A DNA stretch of 64,000 nucleotides from Thermoactinomyces daqus (GTDB lineage Bacteria; Bacillota; Bacilli; Thermoactinomycetales; Thermoactinomycetaceae): contig NZ_JPST01000003.1 of the NCBI RefSeq assembly GCF_000763315.1, forward strand, positions 62,001 through 126,000, read 5' to 3'. The notes beneath the pieces are model-generated. The model saw only the letters and a program-made list of their open reading frames with translations, ran no database searches and had not been told where the DNA came from. Positions 36,899 to 47,136 of the stretch are shown one piece after another. The translations under genes were made by a program, and so were the position numbers. The number at the start of each line of letters is the position of its first letter. Position 1 is the first letter of the stretch.

Positions 36899-37944
36899 GG
36901 GGGATCTGTCCCACGTTTAACACCCACTCCGCTTCAGTCAATCCCTTTTGCACCAAGTGGGTCAAAGCCATCTCCATCGTCTGCATTCCACAGGCTTGTC
37001 CCGACTGCATGACGGAATCAAGCTGGTGCTCCTGCCCGGAGCGCAGCAGATGGGCAACTGCCCGGTTATTGATTAACAGTTCACAGGCAACCACATGGTC
37101 GCGCCAGCCACGGCCCGGAATTAACCGCTGGGCGAGAATGGCCGGCAAACAGGCCGACAGCTGCACCCGAATCAGAGAATGACGCTCCGGTGAAAAGCTG
37201 TTCACCAGGCGATGCACGGCACCAATCGCATCGGCGGCATGGAGGGAAGCAAACACCATACTGCCCGCTTCCGCTGCGTGGAGGGCCGCTTCCATCGCCA
37301 TGCGCTCCCGCATTTCCCCAATGACGATCAAATCGGGGTTTTGCCGCAGGGAAGAAACCATCCCGCTGGAAAAAGTATGTACATCCACTCCAATCTCCCG
37401 TTGCACGACAAGCGACCGCAGGGAATGATGCTCAAATTCGATCGGATCCTCCAGGGTGACGATATGGAGCGATTCCTCCTGATTCAGATACTGTACGAGC
37501 GAAGCGATCGTCGTTGACTTTCCGCTTCCGGTCGGCCCGGTAACCAGCAAAAGCCCCCTCTTTTTATGAATCAGCTCTGTCAGAACAGGGGGAAGTCCCA
37601 ATTCTTCGGGTACCGGTATCCTCTCGGGCAAAAGGCGCAGCGCCAATGCCGCCGTTCCCCTCTGCTGGTAAAAATGGGCGCGCACCCGGACGGCTCCGAC
37701 GGAAAAGGAAAAGTCATATTCCTTATGTTCCGCCAACGATTCCGGCCCGGGCAGATTTGCAGTTGCCTGCACAAAAGCGTACAGTTGGTCGGGGGGGACA
37801 TTCCCTGTCGCTCAACCATTCCCAACTGCCGTTTATTTTGGCGCGAGGCCGCTCCCCGGCGGCAAAGTGCAGATCGGATGCAGCCAGGTCGATTCCCAGT
37901 TGAACCCATTCCGCAATAAACAAAGCAATCCCCTCTTCTCCCAT
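36891..37944 (-). pseudogene. pilT: Type IV pilus retraction ATPase PilT, frameshifted
   Basis: The N-terminal part (37944 to about 37790, MGEEGIALFIAEWVQLGIDL.. and ASDLHFAAGERPRAKINGSW) and the main part (below 37790) are in different frames. A run of seven C (seven G on plus, 37791-37797) is one base too long: with six, the frame reads on as PPDQLYAFVQATANLPGPES into a 350-residue PilT. Walker A GPTGSGKSTT, the Asp box IVTLEDPIEFEH, Walker B LIVIGEMRERMAMEA and the His box SLHAADA are intact. It is either a sequencing error or an inactivated or phase-variable gene. Without correction, translation could restart only at an internal codon. Confidence 0.85.
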
Positions 37945-37998
37945 TTTTCACTATTTTATGATAAATTTCCCTGTATGAAAAGCCGGACAAAAAATAGT

Positions 37999-38027
37999 TT
38001 GATTCCGCCTGAAGACAACAGTAAAGT
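37999..38027 (+). promoter_or_regulatory. Sigma-A promoter of ecsAB
   Basis: TTGATT (37999-38004), 17 bases, TAAAGT (38022-38027), 30 bases before the ecsA ATG. Confidence 0.5.
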
Positions 38028-38057
38028 ACAAGTAAAAAGATCACAAAGGAGTTCAAC

Positions 38058-38786
38058 ATGCTATCCATTCAAAATTTAACCGGAGGCTACGCCAAATCCT
38101 TTCCCGTGATTCACGATCTAAGCTTTTCTGTTTCCCCCGGAGAAATTGTCGGGTTGATCGGTTTAAACGGTGCCGGCAAAAGTACGACGATCAAGCATAT
38201 TTTGGGTTTGCTCACCCCTGTGTCGGGAAAAGTGACCTTGGACGGGAAGACATTAAACGAGGACCCGGTCTCTTTCCGCTCGAAAATCGCCTGGATTCCT
38301 GAAACTCCGCAGTTTTACGATGAACTCACATTATGGGAGCACCTGGAACTGACGGCGAAGGTTTATCAGCTTGACCGGGCTTTGTTCAAGGAACGCGCTG
38401 AAGAATTGCTGGAACGTTTTCGCATGCAGAAAGCGAAAAACTGGTTTCCGAACACATTTTCCAAAGGGATGCAGCAAAAAATCATGCTGCTCAGCGCTTT
38501 TCTCATCCATCCGCGATATCTGATCGTCGATGAGCCGTTTATCGGTCTCGACCCATTGGCAATTCATGCCTTGCTCGATCTTTTGCAGCAAGGGAGGAAG
38601 GAAGGGATGGGCATCTTGATGTCGACTCACATTTTGGAGACCGCAGAAAAAACATGCGACCGTTTTGTCATCCTTCATCACGGACGCATTCACTTTACCG
38701 GAACCCTTGCCGAATGGCAGAAACAAACACAGAGACCATCTGCCTCACTGGCAGATCTGTTTATAGAGGTGGCAGAACGCACATGA
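38058..38786 (+). CDS. ecsA: ABC transporter ATP-binding protein EcsA
   Basis: The 242 residues contain Walker A GLNGAGKSTT, the signature NTFSKGMQQKIMLLSAFL and Walker B YLIVDEPFIGLDP. This and the overlapping EcsB-type permease identify the Ecs transporter, which in B. subtilis affects exoprotein secretion, competence and the sigma-W pathway through the protease RasP. AAAGGAG precedes the ATG. ecsC is not present. Confidence 0.92.
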   Translation: MLSIQNLTGGYAKSFPVIHDLSFSVSPGEIVGLIGLNGAGKSTTIKHILGLLTPVSGKVTLDGKTLNEDPVSFRSKIAWIPETPQFYDELTLWEHLELTAKVYQLDRALFKERAEELLERFRMQKAKNWFPNTFSKGMQQKIMLLSAFLIHPRYLIVDEPFIGLDPLAIHALLDLLQQGRKEGMGILMSTHILETAEKTCDRFVILHHGRIHFTGTLAEWQKQTQRPSASLADLFIEVAERT

Positions 38787-40015
38787 ATCTGGACAGCACA
38801 GCACTGTTTTATCAGCGCATGCAGCAGTCATGGCTGAAAGCGATCGGCATCATCCGGCTCGTGGCAGGGGGAGGAGGAACCCCCTTGTTTGCCGGAGTCG
38901 TCCTCATCGGGTTGTATTTCGGGTACAAGCGTTTTTTGGAATGGATGCCCTCCTCCTTTCCCGCCGGTTTGCTCACCGGACTGGTTCTTTCCCTGCTCTT
39001 GACATCCAGCCGCATCCGCACTTGGATCAAACCGGCCGATCCCGTTTTTTTGCTTCCGGCAGAAACAAAGATGAACGGATACTTTCGCGCCAGCTTATGC
39101 TACAGTTCGCTTGTTCACATCATTCATCTGGCACTTGCCCTACTGCTCCTCTCTCCGCTTCTGGCGGCGGGAGCACCAGAAGATCGCTCACCGCTCTGGC
39201 TCCTTTTTGCTTTGCTGAGCCTAGCACAAATCCTCAATGTGCTCATCGAATGGCAAAGCATGCGCCTTTTGTGCAAATGGAGCCGCCGTAAAATCAGGGG
39301 AATCGCCTTTCTGCGCTTTCTTCTCAATTTTTTATGGACTGAAGCGTCCATGGATCGCCAGTGGGTCGGGCTGCTTGTTCTTTTCTGCATCATGGCCGGG
39401 GTCTGGCTCGGACAGGTGGCCGTCACCCCAGCGTTTCCTTTACCTTGGGATGAACTGAAAAAACAGGAACAGCGTTTATTGGCGAGATATTATCATTGGG
39501 CCGGCTGGTTTGTGGACCTTCCTGCTGTCCAGCAACCGATCAGGCGCCGCCATATCTGGGTGCGGATAGCAGACCGTTTCACCAATTATCGGAAAAACCC
39601 GCTTCTCTATCTCTACTGGCGTCATTTCTTCCGCAAAAGCGAATTGTACGCTGTCTTTTTCCGGCTGCTTCTCTGGGCGATCATCATGATGGCGCTCTTC
39701 CCCAATCCCTGGGTGATCTTCGGCATCTACCTGGCAGCGAGCCTGATGCTTTTTTCCCAATTGCCTGCGCTGATAGATGCAAACAGCTATCCGGCTGCAC
39801 TGAAACTGTATCCCTTGCCGAAGGCTGCTTTTAAGAACAGTCTGGCACGAATCGGCACCGTTCTTTCGGGGATGCAAGCGCTGATTTTAACCATGGTGAT
39901 TGCCGGTTTCCATTGGCTTTCGTTCGCCGGAACCCTTTTGTTTCTCGCTTATGGCCTGATTCTGTCAATGATCATGGCCGGGCTGAAAAAACGGAGTGTG
40001 CCGCCGCAAAAATAA
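38783..40015 (+). CDS. ecsB: ABC transporter permease EcsB
   Basis: A 410-residue membrane protein with about eight to ten helices in clusters and the EcsB-like stretches MNLDSTALFYQRMQQSW near the start and NYRKNPLLYLYWRHFFRKSE in the middle. Its ATG overlaps the ecsA stop as ATGA with GAGGTGG upstream; a longer frame inside ecsA is not used. The substrate of Ecs is unknown. Confidence 0.92.
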   Translation: MNLDSTALFYQRMQQSWLKAIGIIRLVAGGGGTPLFAGVVLIGLYFGYKRFLEWMPSSFPAGLLTGLVLSLLLTSSRIRTWIKPADPVFLLPAETKMNGYFRASLCYSSLVHIIHLALALLLLSPLLAAGAPEDRSPLWLLFALLSLAQILNVLIEWQSMRLLCKWSRRKIRGIAFLRFLLNFLWTEASMDRQWVGLLVLFCIMAGVWLGQVAVTPAFPLPWDELKKQEQRLLARYYHWAGWFVDLPAVQQPIRRRHIWVRIADRFTNYRKNPLLYLYWRHFFRKSELYAVFFRLLLWAIIMMALFPNPWVIFGIYLAASLMLFSQLPALIDANSYPAALKLYPLPKAAFKNSLARIGTVLSGMQALILTMVIAGFHWLSFAGTLLFLAYGLILSMIMAGLKKRSVPPQK

Positions 40016-40121
40016 ACATTCTTTTCTTTTGGGACCGTCCCGGAAATGAATGCCGAAATGAGCCAGGGAGGGCTGTGTAACTCCCTACCCTCCCACACTC
40101 CGGGCCGCGGTGCGCTTCATA
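40016..40121. other. Intergenic stretch after ecsB with several dyads
   Basis: TTTTGGGAC/GTCCCGGAAA and GGGAGGG/CCCTCCC dyads follow ecsB, but none has a U-run on the plus strand. I see no gene here. One of the dyads may end ecsB transcription. Confidence 0.4.
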
Positions 40122-40149
40122 CAAAAAAACTGCCGCGGTCAAGCGACAG
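40122..40149 (-). terminator. Terminator of the SCO1-like gene
   Basis: On the minus strand CTGTCGC (40149-40143) pairs with GCGGCAG (40136-40130), followed by seven T. Confidence 0.85.
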
Positions 40150-40174
40150 GCAAAGGGGCGTTCTCGGCGGCGGC

Positions 40175-40822
40175 CTATTTCTTTGTCAAAGCTTGTACAT
40201 CCTTGATCATTTGCTGCAGATCAGGCTGCAATCCATTATAATACCTTACGACCGTGCCGGATTCATCAATCAGGTAAAATTGGGTCGGATGGGTGACCAA
40301 AACCGGCATATCCGGCGAAGGTCCTTTTTGCCGGGCTACCGGTCCCTTAAATGTATCCTTGGCCATTTTCGCGATCTGACTGAATGAATAGCCGGTCAAA
40401 AAATGCCAATGGCTTAAATCCGCATCATATTTTTCGGCATACGTTTGCAACACTTTTGGCTGATCATGCTCAGGATCAACACTGAATGAAACCAGTTCGA
40501 TCGGAACGCCGGCCTTTTTAAACGCGTCTTGCACTTTGGCCATATTGGCTGTCATTGGCGGACAAACATTGGGGCAGTTGGTAAAAACAAAATCAGCCAA
40601 CCAGATTTTGCCTTTTAAATCCTTTAAGCCAAATGGTTTGCCCGATTGGTCAGTAAAGGAAAAGTCATGAACTTGCCAATGGAGTGCGGACACGTCATTT
40701 GACGATGAGGCCTGCGCCGATGTTTCCGGTTCCGGCTGTTCCTGAGCAGCTTCCGAGCAACCGGTTACGGTGAGCACAAGAAAACCGATGAGCGCAAAGC
40801 CAACCCGTTTCCATTTCTCCAT
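40175..40822 (-). CDS. SCO1/SenC-family lipoprotein, cytochrome oxidase copper chaperone
   Basis: A signal peptide with lipobox TVTGC anchors the protein outside the membrane. The thioredoxin-like domain has the copper motif TNCPNVCPP (CxxxC) and the distal histidine in VTHPTQFYLID, so it can load or reduce the CuA site of cytochrome c oxidase, like B. subtilis YpmQ. The ATG at 40822 has TGGAGG and gives 215 residues. It is monocistronic; no oxidase genes are in the window. Confidence 0.92.
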   Translation of the reverse strand: MEKWKRVGFALIGFLVLTVTGCSEAAQEQPEPETSAQASSSNDVSALHWQVHDFSFTDQSGKPFGLKDLKGKIWLADFVFTNCPNVCPPMTANMAKVQDAFKKAGVPIELVSFSVDPEHDQPKVLQTYAEKYDADLSHWHFLTGYSFSQIAKMAKDTFKGPVARQKGPSPDMPVLVTHPTQFYLIDESGTVVRYYNGLQPDLQQMIKDVQALTKK

Positions 40823-41050
40823 CCAAATCGCCTCCAGCCGTAAATTCACTAATAAATCTAAATCTTGAGTTCGCATAAAAGGGACAGCCATTCAGTTCAC
40901 AAAGGGGTTAAACCAAGCTTTTCCCCCGATGTATTTCGACCGGTGGCGGCAGAAAAATCCCGCCTTTCCACTTCATGAGACTTCGCACTTTTCCGGAAAT
41001 GAAAATGCCTGCTCATCGGTTAACGAAACAGTCAAGTCAAGAAATCGGCG

Positions 41051-41118
41051 GCAAAAGTGAGGGCAAGAGATGGTCAGGCTTGCGAGAGGGGTGAAAACCC
41101 CTCCTGCCTGACGCTCAC
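41051..41118 (-). terminator. Large structured 3' end of murC
   Basis: On the minus strand GTGAG (41118-41114) pairs with CTCAC (41061-41057), GTCAGGC with GCCTGAC, and GAGGGGT with ACCCCTC around TTTC, then TTTT. The region 40823-41185 holds no gene apart from this element; it is likely the murC terminator, though its outer part could also pair as a pseudoknot (CCATC/GATGG). Confidence 0.6.
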
Positions 41119-41185
41119 TCCCATCCCCAGCTGAAGCCAGAGGTTTTCTCGCCCGTAAAGAAATAAAATATCGATAAGTTCATCC

Positions 41186-42568
41186 CTATTTTACGCTTTG
41201 CTTTTCAAGTTCCGGTACAAGTGCATGCGAAACACGCCAAATGTCACCGGCCCCCATCGTCATCACCAGGTCTCCGGGTTTCGCATGCTGCAGCAGATAT
41301 GAAACAACCTCTTCTTTGGTAGCGATAAACTGTGTATTGGGATTGCTGTTTTGTTTAATCAGCGCCGCCAATCTCTCTGCCGAAACACCCGGGATCGGTT
41401 TTTCCCCCGGAGGAGCATAAATGGTGTTAATGATCACTTCATCGGCATGAGCAAAGGCACGGCTGAACTCATTGAACAAGAGGTGAGTCCGGGAGTAACG
41501 CTGCGGCTGGAAAACGGCGATCACACGGCGGCCCAGCGCTTTTACCCCTTTTAATGTCGCCTCGATTTCGGTCGGATGGTGCGCATAATCGTCGACAACC
41601 AAAATATCGTCCACTTCACCGATTACTTGGAAACGTCTTTTTGCCCCTTGAAATTGGTAAAGCGCTTTAGCAATTGAAGAAAACTCACAGCCGGCTTCCA
41701 GGCAGGCGATAATGGCGGCCAATGCATTGGAAACATTGTGGCGCCCCGGGATGCGCAAGGTGACTTCCCCTAACTCTTCTTCCCCTTTGACTACCGTAAA
41801 ACTGATCTCCCGCAAGTTTTCCCGAATATTTCGCGCGGTGAAGTCGGCCGGATGATCGATGGCATAGCTGAGCAAACGGCCTCCCACATCTTCCGCCATT
41901 TCCCTGAGATGGGGATCATCATAGCACAAAATCGCCGCGCCTTCCGGACGGACTTGCTTTAAAAACGAGCGGTATGCCTTTTTCAGATTGGCAAAATCCC
42001 CGCCGTAGTTTTCCAAATGATCGGGTTCGATATTGGTGACGATCGCCAGATGCGGATAATATTCCAGAAACGAGCCGTCGCTTTCATCCGCTTCCGCCAC
42101 CACGTAATCGCTTCTCCCCGCCTTGGCATTTCCTTTTAAACTGACGATTTCCCCGCCGATGATATAGGTCGGGTCCACTTGGAGCAGTTCCAACGTTTGG
42201 GCGATCATGGAGGAAGTGGTCGTTTTTCCGTGAGCCCCCGCAACCGCGATCCCCTTTTTATCATTCAGAAGGCGCGCCAGCATCTGCGAGCGGTGAATCA
42301 CTTCAATTCCCCGCTTTTTGGCTGCGATGCGCTCTACATTATCTTCCGAAATACTCGATGAATAGACGACGAGGTCTGCCCCCTCAACCAAATCCTCATG
42401 ATGACCGATCGTCACCCGCGCTCCCCGTTCGATCAATTTTTGCACCAACGCATTTTCAGCCACATCCGAACCGGATACTTCATATCCCAAATCGAGCAAC
42501 ACCCTGGCAATCGCACTCATGCCATAGCCGCCGATTCCCACAAAGTGCACCTTCTGCTTTTTTTCCAC
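41186..42568 (-). CDS. murC: UDP-N-acetylmuramate--L-alanine ligase
   Basis: MurC adds L-alanine to UDP-MurNAc in the cytoplasm. The N-terminal Rossmann motif [14 protein letters not shown], the ATP loop [13 protein letters not shown], and the central [16 protein letters not shown] are diagnostic. I prefer the GTG at 42568 (460 residues, 42 bases after folC) because it places HFVGIGG at the usual distance; a TTG at 42580 is also open. Ribosome sites for both are modest (GGTGG). Confidence 0.96.
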   Translation of the reverse strand: MEKKQKVHFVGIGGYGMSAIARVLLDLGYEVSGSDVAENALVQKLIERGARVTIGHHEDLVEGADLVVYSSSISEDNVERIAAKKRGIEVIHRSQMLARLLNDKKGIAVAGAHGKTTTSSMIAQTLELLQVDPTYIIGGEIVSLKGNAKAGRSDYVVAEADESDGSFLEYYPHLAIVTNIEPDHLENYGGDFANLKKAYRSFLKQVRPEGAAILCYDDPHLREMAEDVGGRLLSYAIDHPADFTARNIRENLREISFTVVKGEEELGEVTLRIPGRHNVSNALAAIIACLEAGCEFSSIAKALYQFQGAKRRFQVIGEVDDILVVDDYAHHPTEIEATLKGVKALGRRVIAVFQPQRYSRTHLLFNEFSRAFAHADEVIINTIYAPPGEKPIPGVSAERLAALIKQNSNPNTQFIATKEEVVSYLLQHAKPGDLVMTMGAGDIWRVSHALVPELEKQSVK

Positions 42569-42610
42569 GTCAACCACCAACCTTTATTTAGATCTTTATT
42601 CAGTGTCATT

Positions 42611-43936
42611 TCAGTTCAGAAGAGGCCGCAATTGGGAGACCAAAAAGAGCGATCCCGTGATCACACAAACATCATTTTCATTCATCTGCTCTTTCACAAG
42701 GCGCAACCCGGCCAGCGCGTCATCCTCTGCATGAACAGTCAGCTCCGGCTTCACTTTCTTGAGCAGCCCGGCCAATTCACCGGCAGCGAGCGACCGCGCC
42801 TGTCCCTTTACCTCCGTTGCGACCACCACATCCGCTTCCTCTGCCAAAACTTCCAACATTTCAGTTACTTGCTTGTCCTTCATCATCGCCAGGAGCAAAA
42901 ACAAACGGCCGTTGCCAGGTTCGTGTCTTTTTACCGCCTGCACCAGTGCTTTGACTCCGTCCAGGTTATGCGCACCGTCGAGAATGACAGCGGGCGAATC
43001 GGCCACTTTTTCAAACCGGCCCGGCCAGCGGACACGTTGCAACCCGGTCACAAAATGCTCGGGATCGATCACCGTCGCATAGGCCTGTCTGAGCACTTCC
43101 AGCGTCATTAATGCCGTCGCGGCGTTATAAAGCTGATGCTCTCCGAGCAGAGGGATGGACAAGTTGGAAAGTGTCCGGTAAATCCCTTGAAAATCAAAGG
43201 ATTGTTCGCTTGAGCTCCATTTTCCCGGGATCACCCGGTAATCTGGCCCCCATTCATACAGGCGGCTTTTTTTCCGTTTCGCCTCTTCCCGGATCACGGC
43301 GAGAGCTTCTTCAACCTGAGGACTGCAGACGACGGGAACCCCCGGTTTGATGATTCCTGCTTTTTCCCGTGCGATTGCGGTCAAAGTGTCACCCAGCCAT
43401 TCCTTGTGATCCATTCCGATTCGCGTGATGACGGAAACCAATGGATAAACGACATTGGTCGAATCAAGGCGGCCGCCGAGTCCGGTTTCCCACACGATAA
43501 ACCACGGAAACGCCTCTTTGGCAAAGAAACAAATCGCCAGCACAGTCCAGAATTCAAAAGGGGATGGCGCACCGGGTCCCGTTTTGCCCATTTCTTCAAC
43601 AAGTGGTTTCAGTTGGTTGGCCCAATGGACAAAGGAAGCTTCCGGGATCGGTTCTCCGTTAAACTGGATCCGTTCATTCCACGATGTGACATAGGGGGAG
43701 ATAAATAATCCGACCGGATAACCTGCTTCCCGCAGAACCGAATCGACCATCGCTGCGACGGAGCCTTTGCCGTTCGTTCCAGCAATGTGAATGAATTTGC
43801 AGCGTTTTTCCGGTGATCCGAGCCGTTCGAGCATCCATTCCATCCGCCCGAGTCCCGGTTGGATCGCCTGGGTGCAATGTTGGTCCATCCAGGCAAAGAC
43901 ATCGGCTGCTGTGACAAATCCCTCATTTACCTGCAT
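42611..43936 (-). CDS. folC: Folylpolyglutamate synthase/dihydrofolate synthase
   Basis: FolC adds glutamates to folates. The P-loop FIHIAGTNGKGSVAAMV, the Omega loop ISPYVTSWNERIQ, WETGLGGRLDSTNVV and ILDGAHNLDG are typical Mur-ligase-fold FolC motifs. It has 441 residues, with an ATG at 43936 after AAAGGGGAG. In B. subtilis folC also lies between valS and comC; here murC has been placed between. Confidence 0.97.
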   Translation of the reverse strand: MQVNEGFVTAADVFAWMDQHCTQAIQPGLGRMEWMLERLGSPEKRCKFIHIAGTNGKGSVAAMVDSVLREAGYPVGLFISPYVTSWNERIQFNGEPIPEASFVHWANQLKPLVEEMGKTGPGAPSPFEFWTVLAICFFAKEAFPWFIVWETGLGGRLDSTNVVYPLVSVITRIGMDHKEWLGDTLTAIAREKAGIIKPGVPVVCSPQVEEALAVIREEAKRKKSRLYEWGPDYRVIPGKWSSSEQSFDFQGIYRTLSNLSIPLLGEHQLYNAATALMTLEVLRQAYATVIDPEHFVTGLQRVRWPGRFEKVADSPAVILDGAHNLDGVKALVQAVKRHEPGNGRLFLLLAMMKDKQVTEMLEVLAEEADVVVATEVKGQARSLAAGELAGLLKKVKPELTVHAEDDALAGLRLVKEQMNENDVCVITGSLFLVSQLRPLLN

Positions 43937-43997
43937 GTTTTTCTCCCCTTTCGTTTTGGTTTTTGATGGATTATGTAAGAAAACTGCTCACTGTGTC

Positions 43998-44026
43998 CAT
44001 TTTGCCTATTAATCAGGCTGCCGTCA
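43998..44026 (-). promoter_or_regulatory. Possible promoter of folC-murC
   Basis: TTGACG (44021-44026), 17 bases, CAAAAT (43998-44003), about 60 bases before folC. Confidence 0.45.
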
Positions 44027-44043
44027 ACAAACAAAGGAAGCGA

Positions 44044-44063
44044 GGGCAGGAAAACGCCTGCCC
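44044..44063 (-). terminator. Weak hairpin after valS
   Basis: GGGCAGG and CCTGCCC form a 7-bp stem; the following TCGCTTCCTTTGTTT is only moderately T-rich. Confidence 0.45.
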
Positions 44064-44072
44064 CGCCGAATC

Positions 44073-46727
44073 TCATCCTTGGAGTTCCCTTAACCTGGCC
44101 AATACCTTTTCACGTTTTTCCCTGTATTCTTCGCCTTTTTTACGCTCACCTTCCACCACATGAGCCGGCGCTTTATTGACGAAGCCGGGGTTTGCCAATT
44201 TTTTCTCCACCCGTTCCACTTCAGCATTCAATTTCTTCAGCTCGGCATTCAAGCGTTCGATGGTTTGCCCGACATCAACCAAGCCGGCCAGCGGCAGGAA
44301 CAATTCCGCACCGGTAATCACGGCCGTCATCGTTTTTTCCGGTCGGGGCAAAGCCGGATCGACCGTCAAATGGCTTACTCCGCCCAAGCGCTTGATCGCA
44401 GCTTCATTCCGTTCAAAAGCGGGCGTCACATCAGCATCGGGGCGCACCAGCAGCTCCACTTGGTGTTTGGGCGCCACTTCCATCTCCGCGCGAATATTGC
44501 GCACAGCCCGGATCGCTTCGATCAGCACCTGCATCTCCTTCACCGCTTCAGCATTGGCATAAGAATCATCCGCTTTCGGCCAATCGGCCACAGTAATGCT
44601 TTCACCTTTGACCGGCAGATGCTGCCAGATCTCTTCCGTAATAAACGGCATCATCGGATGAAGCAGACGGAGCGCCTGATCAAGCACATAAACCAGCACC
44701 GAACGGGTAACCCGTTTTGCCTCCTCATCCTCTCCGTAAAGCGGAAGTTTGGCAAATTCAATATACCAATCGCAGAATTCATCCCAAATGAAATTATACA
44801 GGGCGCGGCCCGCCTCACCAAAATCGTAACGATCCAACAAACGCGTCACTTCAGCGATCGTTTCGTTCAAGCGGTGCATGATCCATTGATCGGCAGTGGA
44901 GAAAGGACACGTCAGCTTTAAGTCCTCCGCTTTGATTCCTTCCAGATGCATCAGCGCAAAGCGAGACGCGTTCCAAATTTTATTGGCAAAGTTACGTGCC
45001 GCTTCCACGCGCTCCCAGCGGAAGCGTTGATCATTTCCCGGTGTGCAGCCGGTGGAGAGCATGTAGCGCATCGCATCGGCGCCGTACTTTTCAATTACAT
45101 CCATCGGATCAACGCCGTTGCCCAGCGATTTGGACATTTTGCGACCTTCAGCATCCCGGACCAAACCGGTTATCAGCACATCGCGGAACGGAATCCGGTT
45201 CGTAAACTCCAACGCTGAAAAGATCATGCGCGCAACCCAGAAATAGATAATATCATACCCGGTCACCAGCACATCCGTCGGGTAATACCGTTTCAAATCC
45301 TCTGTTTCCTGCGGCCAACCCAGCGTGGAAAACGGCCACAGGGCGGAGCTGAACCAGGTGTCGAGCACATCCTCATCCTGTCTCAGGCTCGTGCCCTGGC
45401 ACTTGGGACATGCTTTTGGCTCATCCCGGGCGACGGTCATTTCGCCGCAGGAATCGCAATACCAGGCCGGAATGCGATGTCCCCACCACAATTGCCGGGA
45501 AATGCACCAGTCGCGTACATTTTCGATCCAGTGCAGGTAAATTTTTTCAAAACGCTCCGGTACAAAGCGAACCCCCCGGCCGCTTTTTTGCACTTCAATC
45601 GCCCGTTTGGCAAGCGGCTTCATCGCCACAAACCATTGCGTCGAGAGGTAAGGCTCGACTACGGCTCCCGAACGCTCGCTGTGGCCGACCGAGTGCACAT
45701 GTTCTTCAATCTCGATCAGATGGCCGGACTGTTTGAGATCTTCGACAATTTGCTTGCGGCAGTCAAAGCGGTCCATCCCTTGATATTTTCCTGCCAGCTC
45801 ATTCATTTTGCCTGTTTCATCCATGACGAGAATTTGCGGAAGTTTGTGCCGGTTTCCTACTTCAAAGTCATTCGGGTCATGGGCCGGCGTAATTTTTACT
45901 GCCCCGCTGCCGAATTCCGGATCAACATATTCGTCGGCGATAATCGGAATTTCGCGGCCGGTGATCGGAAGCAGGACGGTTTTTCCGATAAGGTGTTGAT
46001 AGCGTTCATCCTCGGGGTGAACTGCGACCGCCGTATCACCGAGCATTGTTTCCGGGCGGGTGGTCGCCACGCGGATATAGCCGGAACCGTCCTTCAGCGG
46101 ATATTTGAGATGATACAAAGCACCTTTGACTTCTTTGTAGATCACCTCAATATCCGACAAAGCCGTGCGTGCGACCGGATCCCAGTTGATGATGTACTTG
46201 CCCCGGTAGATCAGGCCCTTTTCATACAGGCGGACAAACACTTCCTTAACCGCCACGGACAATCCCTCGTCAAGCGTGAACCGTTCCCGGCTGTAATCGA
46301 CGGAGATCCCCATTTTTCTCCATTGGCGGGCGATATTGTCCGCATACTCTTCTTTCCATTTCCAAACCACATCCAAAAATTTTTCCCGCCCCAAGTCGTG
46401 ACGACTGATTCCTTGTTCGCGCAGTTTCGCTTCAACCCGCGCCTGGGTGGCGATTCCGGCATGATCCATGCCCGGCAGCCACAAGGCATCAAATCCCTGC
46501 ATGCGCTTAAAACGGATCAAGATATCCTGGAGAGTGTTGTTGAGCGCATGGCCGATGTGCAAGTTTCCCGTCACATTTGGCGGGGGAATCACAATGGTAA
46601 AGGGTTTTTTCCTCTGATCGCTCCCCGCTTTGAAATACTCTCCCTTCAGCCAGTAATCGTACCATTTCGCTTCCGTCTGTTTCGGATCATACGCGGAAGG
46701 CAAGTTACTGGTCACCGTTTCACTCAT
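44073..46727 (-). CDS. valS: Valyl-tRNA synthetase
   Basis: A class I synthetase of 884 residues. [15 protein letters not shown] carries [15 protein letters not shown] carries KMSKS, and the editing domain has [13 protein letters not shown] and the [19 protein letters not shown] stretch. The C-terminal 65 residues form the tRNA-binding coiled coil ([20 protein letters not shown]). The ATG at 46727 has GGAGG; the open frame upstream runs through the T-box and is not coding. Confidence 0.98.
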   Translation of the reverse strand: MSETVTSNLPSAYDPKQTEAKWYDYWLKGEYFKAGSDQRKKPFTIVIPPPNVTGNLHIGHALNNTLQDILIRFKRMQGFDALWLPGMDHAGIATQARVEAKLREQGISRHDLGREKFLDVVWKWKEEYADNIARQWRKMGISVDYSRERFTLDEGLSVAVKEVFVRLYEKGLIYRGKYIINWDPVARTALSDIEVIYKEVKGALYHLKYPLKDGSGYIRVATTRPETMLGDTAVAVHPEDERYQHLIGKTVLLPITGREIPIIADEYVDPEFGSGAVKITPAHDPNDFEVGNRHKLPQILVMDETGKMNELAGKYQGMDRFDCRKQIVEDLKQSGHLIEIEEHVHSVGHSERSGAVVEPYLSTQWFVAMKPLAKRAIEVQKSGRGVRFVPERFEKIYLHWIENVRDWCISRQLWWGHRIPAWYCDSCGEMTVARDEPKACPKCQGTSLRQDEDVLDTWFSSALWPFSTLGWPQETEDLKRYYPTDVLVTGYDIIYFWVARMIFSALEFTNRIPFRDVLITGLVRDAEGRKMSKSLGNGVDPMDVIEKYGADAMRYMLSTGCTPGNDQRFRWERVEAARNFANKIWNASRFALMHLEGIKAEDLKLTCPFSTADQWIMHRLNETIAEVTRLLDRYDFGEAGRALYNFIWDEFCDWYIEFAKLPLYGEDEEAKRVTRSVLVYVLDQALRLLHPMMPFITEEIWQHLPVKGESITVADWPKADDSYANAEAVKEMQVLIEAIRAVRNIRAEMEVAPKHQVELLVRPDADVTPAFERNEAAIKRLGGVSHLTVDPALPRPEKTMTAVITGAELFLPLAGLVDVGQTIERLNAELKKLNAEVERVEKKLANPGFVNKAPAHVVEGERKKGEEYREKREKVLARLRELQG

Positions 46728-46750
46728 ACCATTTCCTCCATTCTTCTGTA

Positions 46751-46787
46751 AAATAAAAAAACCTTTCGCCCGGCAAAGGACGAAAGG
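46751..46787 (-). terminator. T-box-controlled terminator of valS
   Basis: CCTTTCGTCC pairs with GGGCGAAAGG on the minus strand, followed by seven T. The antiterminator formed by the T-box sequence just upstream would compete with it. Confidence 0.9.
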
Positions 46788-47017
46788 AATTTTCGCGGTA
46801 CCACCTTTGTTCACTGATCAAATTCGCTCTGAACAGTGCACTTTGACCGGATAACGGCCGGTTCCGGACCTTCCTACACAGATCAATCCTTCAGAAGGCC
46901 AGCTCGAGGGCGACATTCGACGGTTTTCCCGAAGAAACCTTTCAGCCGGAGGGTTTCTTTCTCTGAACGGGTCAGATCCATCTACTCTTCCCTTTCACAG
47001 CTTTGAATCGCATGATT
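46788..47017 (-). promoter_or_regulatory. T-box leader of valS, valine specifier GUC
   Basis: The T-box sequence AAAGGTGGTACCGCG lies at about 46794-46808. Stem I carries GGGAAGAGTAGATGG and, on its 3' side, GAATGTCGCC, in which GTC (46914-46912) is in specifier position for valine. The TGGT of the T-box would pair with the ACCA end of uncharged tRNA-Val. Uncharged tRNA should prevent termination and raise valS expression. Confidence 0.92.
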
Positions 47018-47023
47018 TGTTTT

Positions 47024-47056
47024 ATTATATTACACCGTTTTTTTGATCCAAGTCAA
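47024..47056 (-). promoter_or_regulatory. Promoter of the valS leader
   Basis: Two overlapping readings: TTGGAT-16-TATAAT (47046-47051, 47024-47029) or TTGACT-18-TAATAT (47051-47056, 47027-47032). Either starts just before the T-box. Confidence 0.6.
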
Positions 47057-47064
47057 ACCCAAGT

Positions 47065-47087
47065 AAAAAACGGCGAACGTGTCGCCG
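47065..47087 (-). terminator. Terminator of the small membrane protein gene
   Basis: CGGCGA and TCGCCG form the stem, with six T following on the minus strand. Confidence 0.85.
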
Positions 47088-47136
47088 AATAAAAGATGAG
47101 GCCAGTCAGAAACCGCACCCGCACGGCCAAGGGAGG

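Noticed and set aside
45477-46751. A 424-codon open frame on the plus strand opposite valS
   Set aside because: It lies entirely antisense to a perfect valS and its T-box, has no ribosome site and resembles no family; long antisense frames are common in genes of this codon use.
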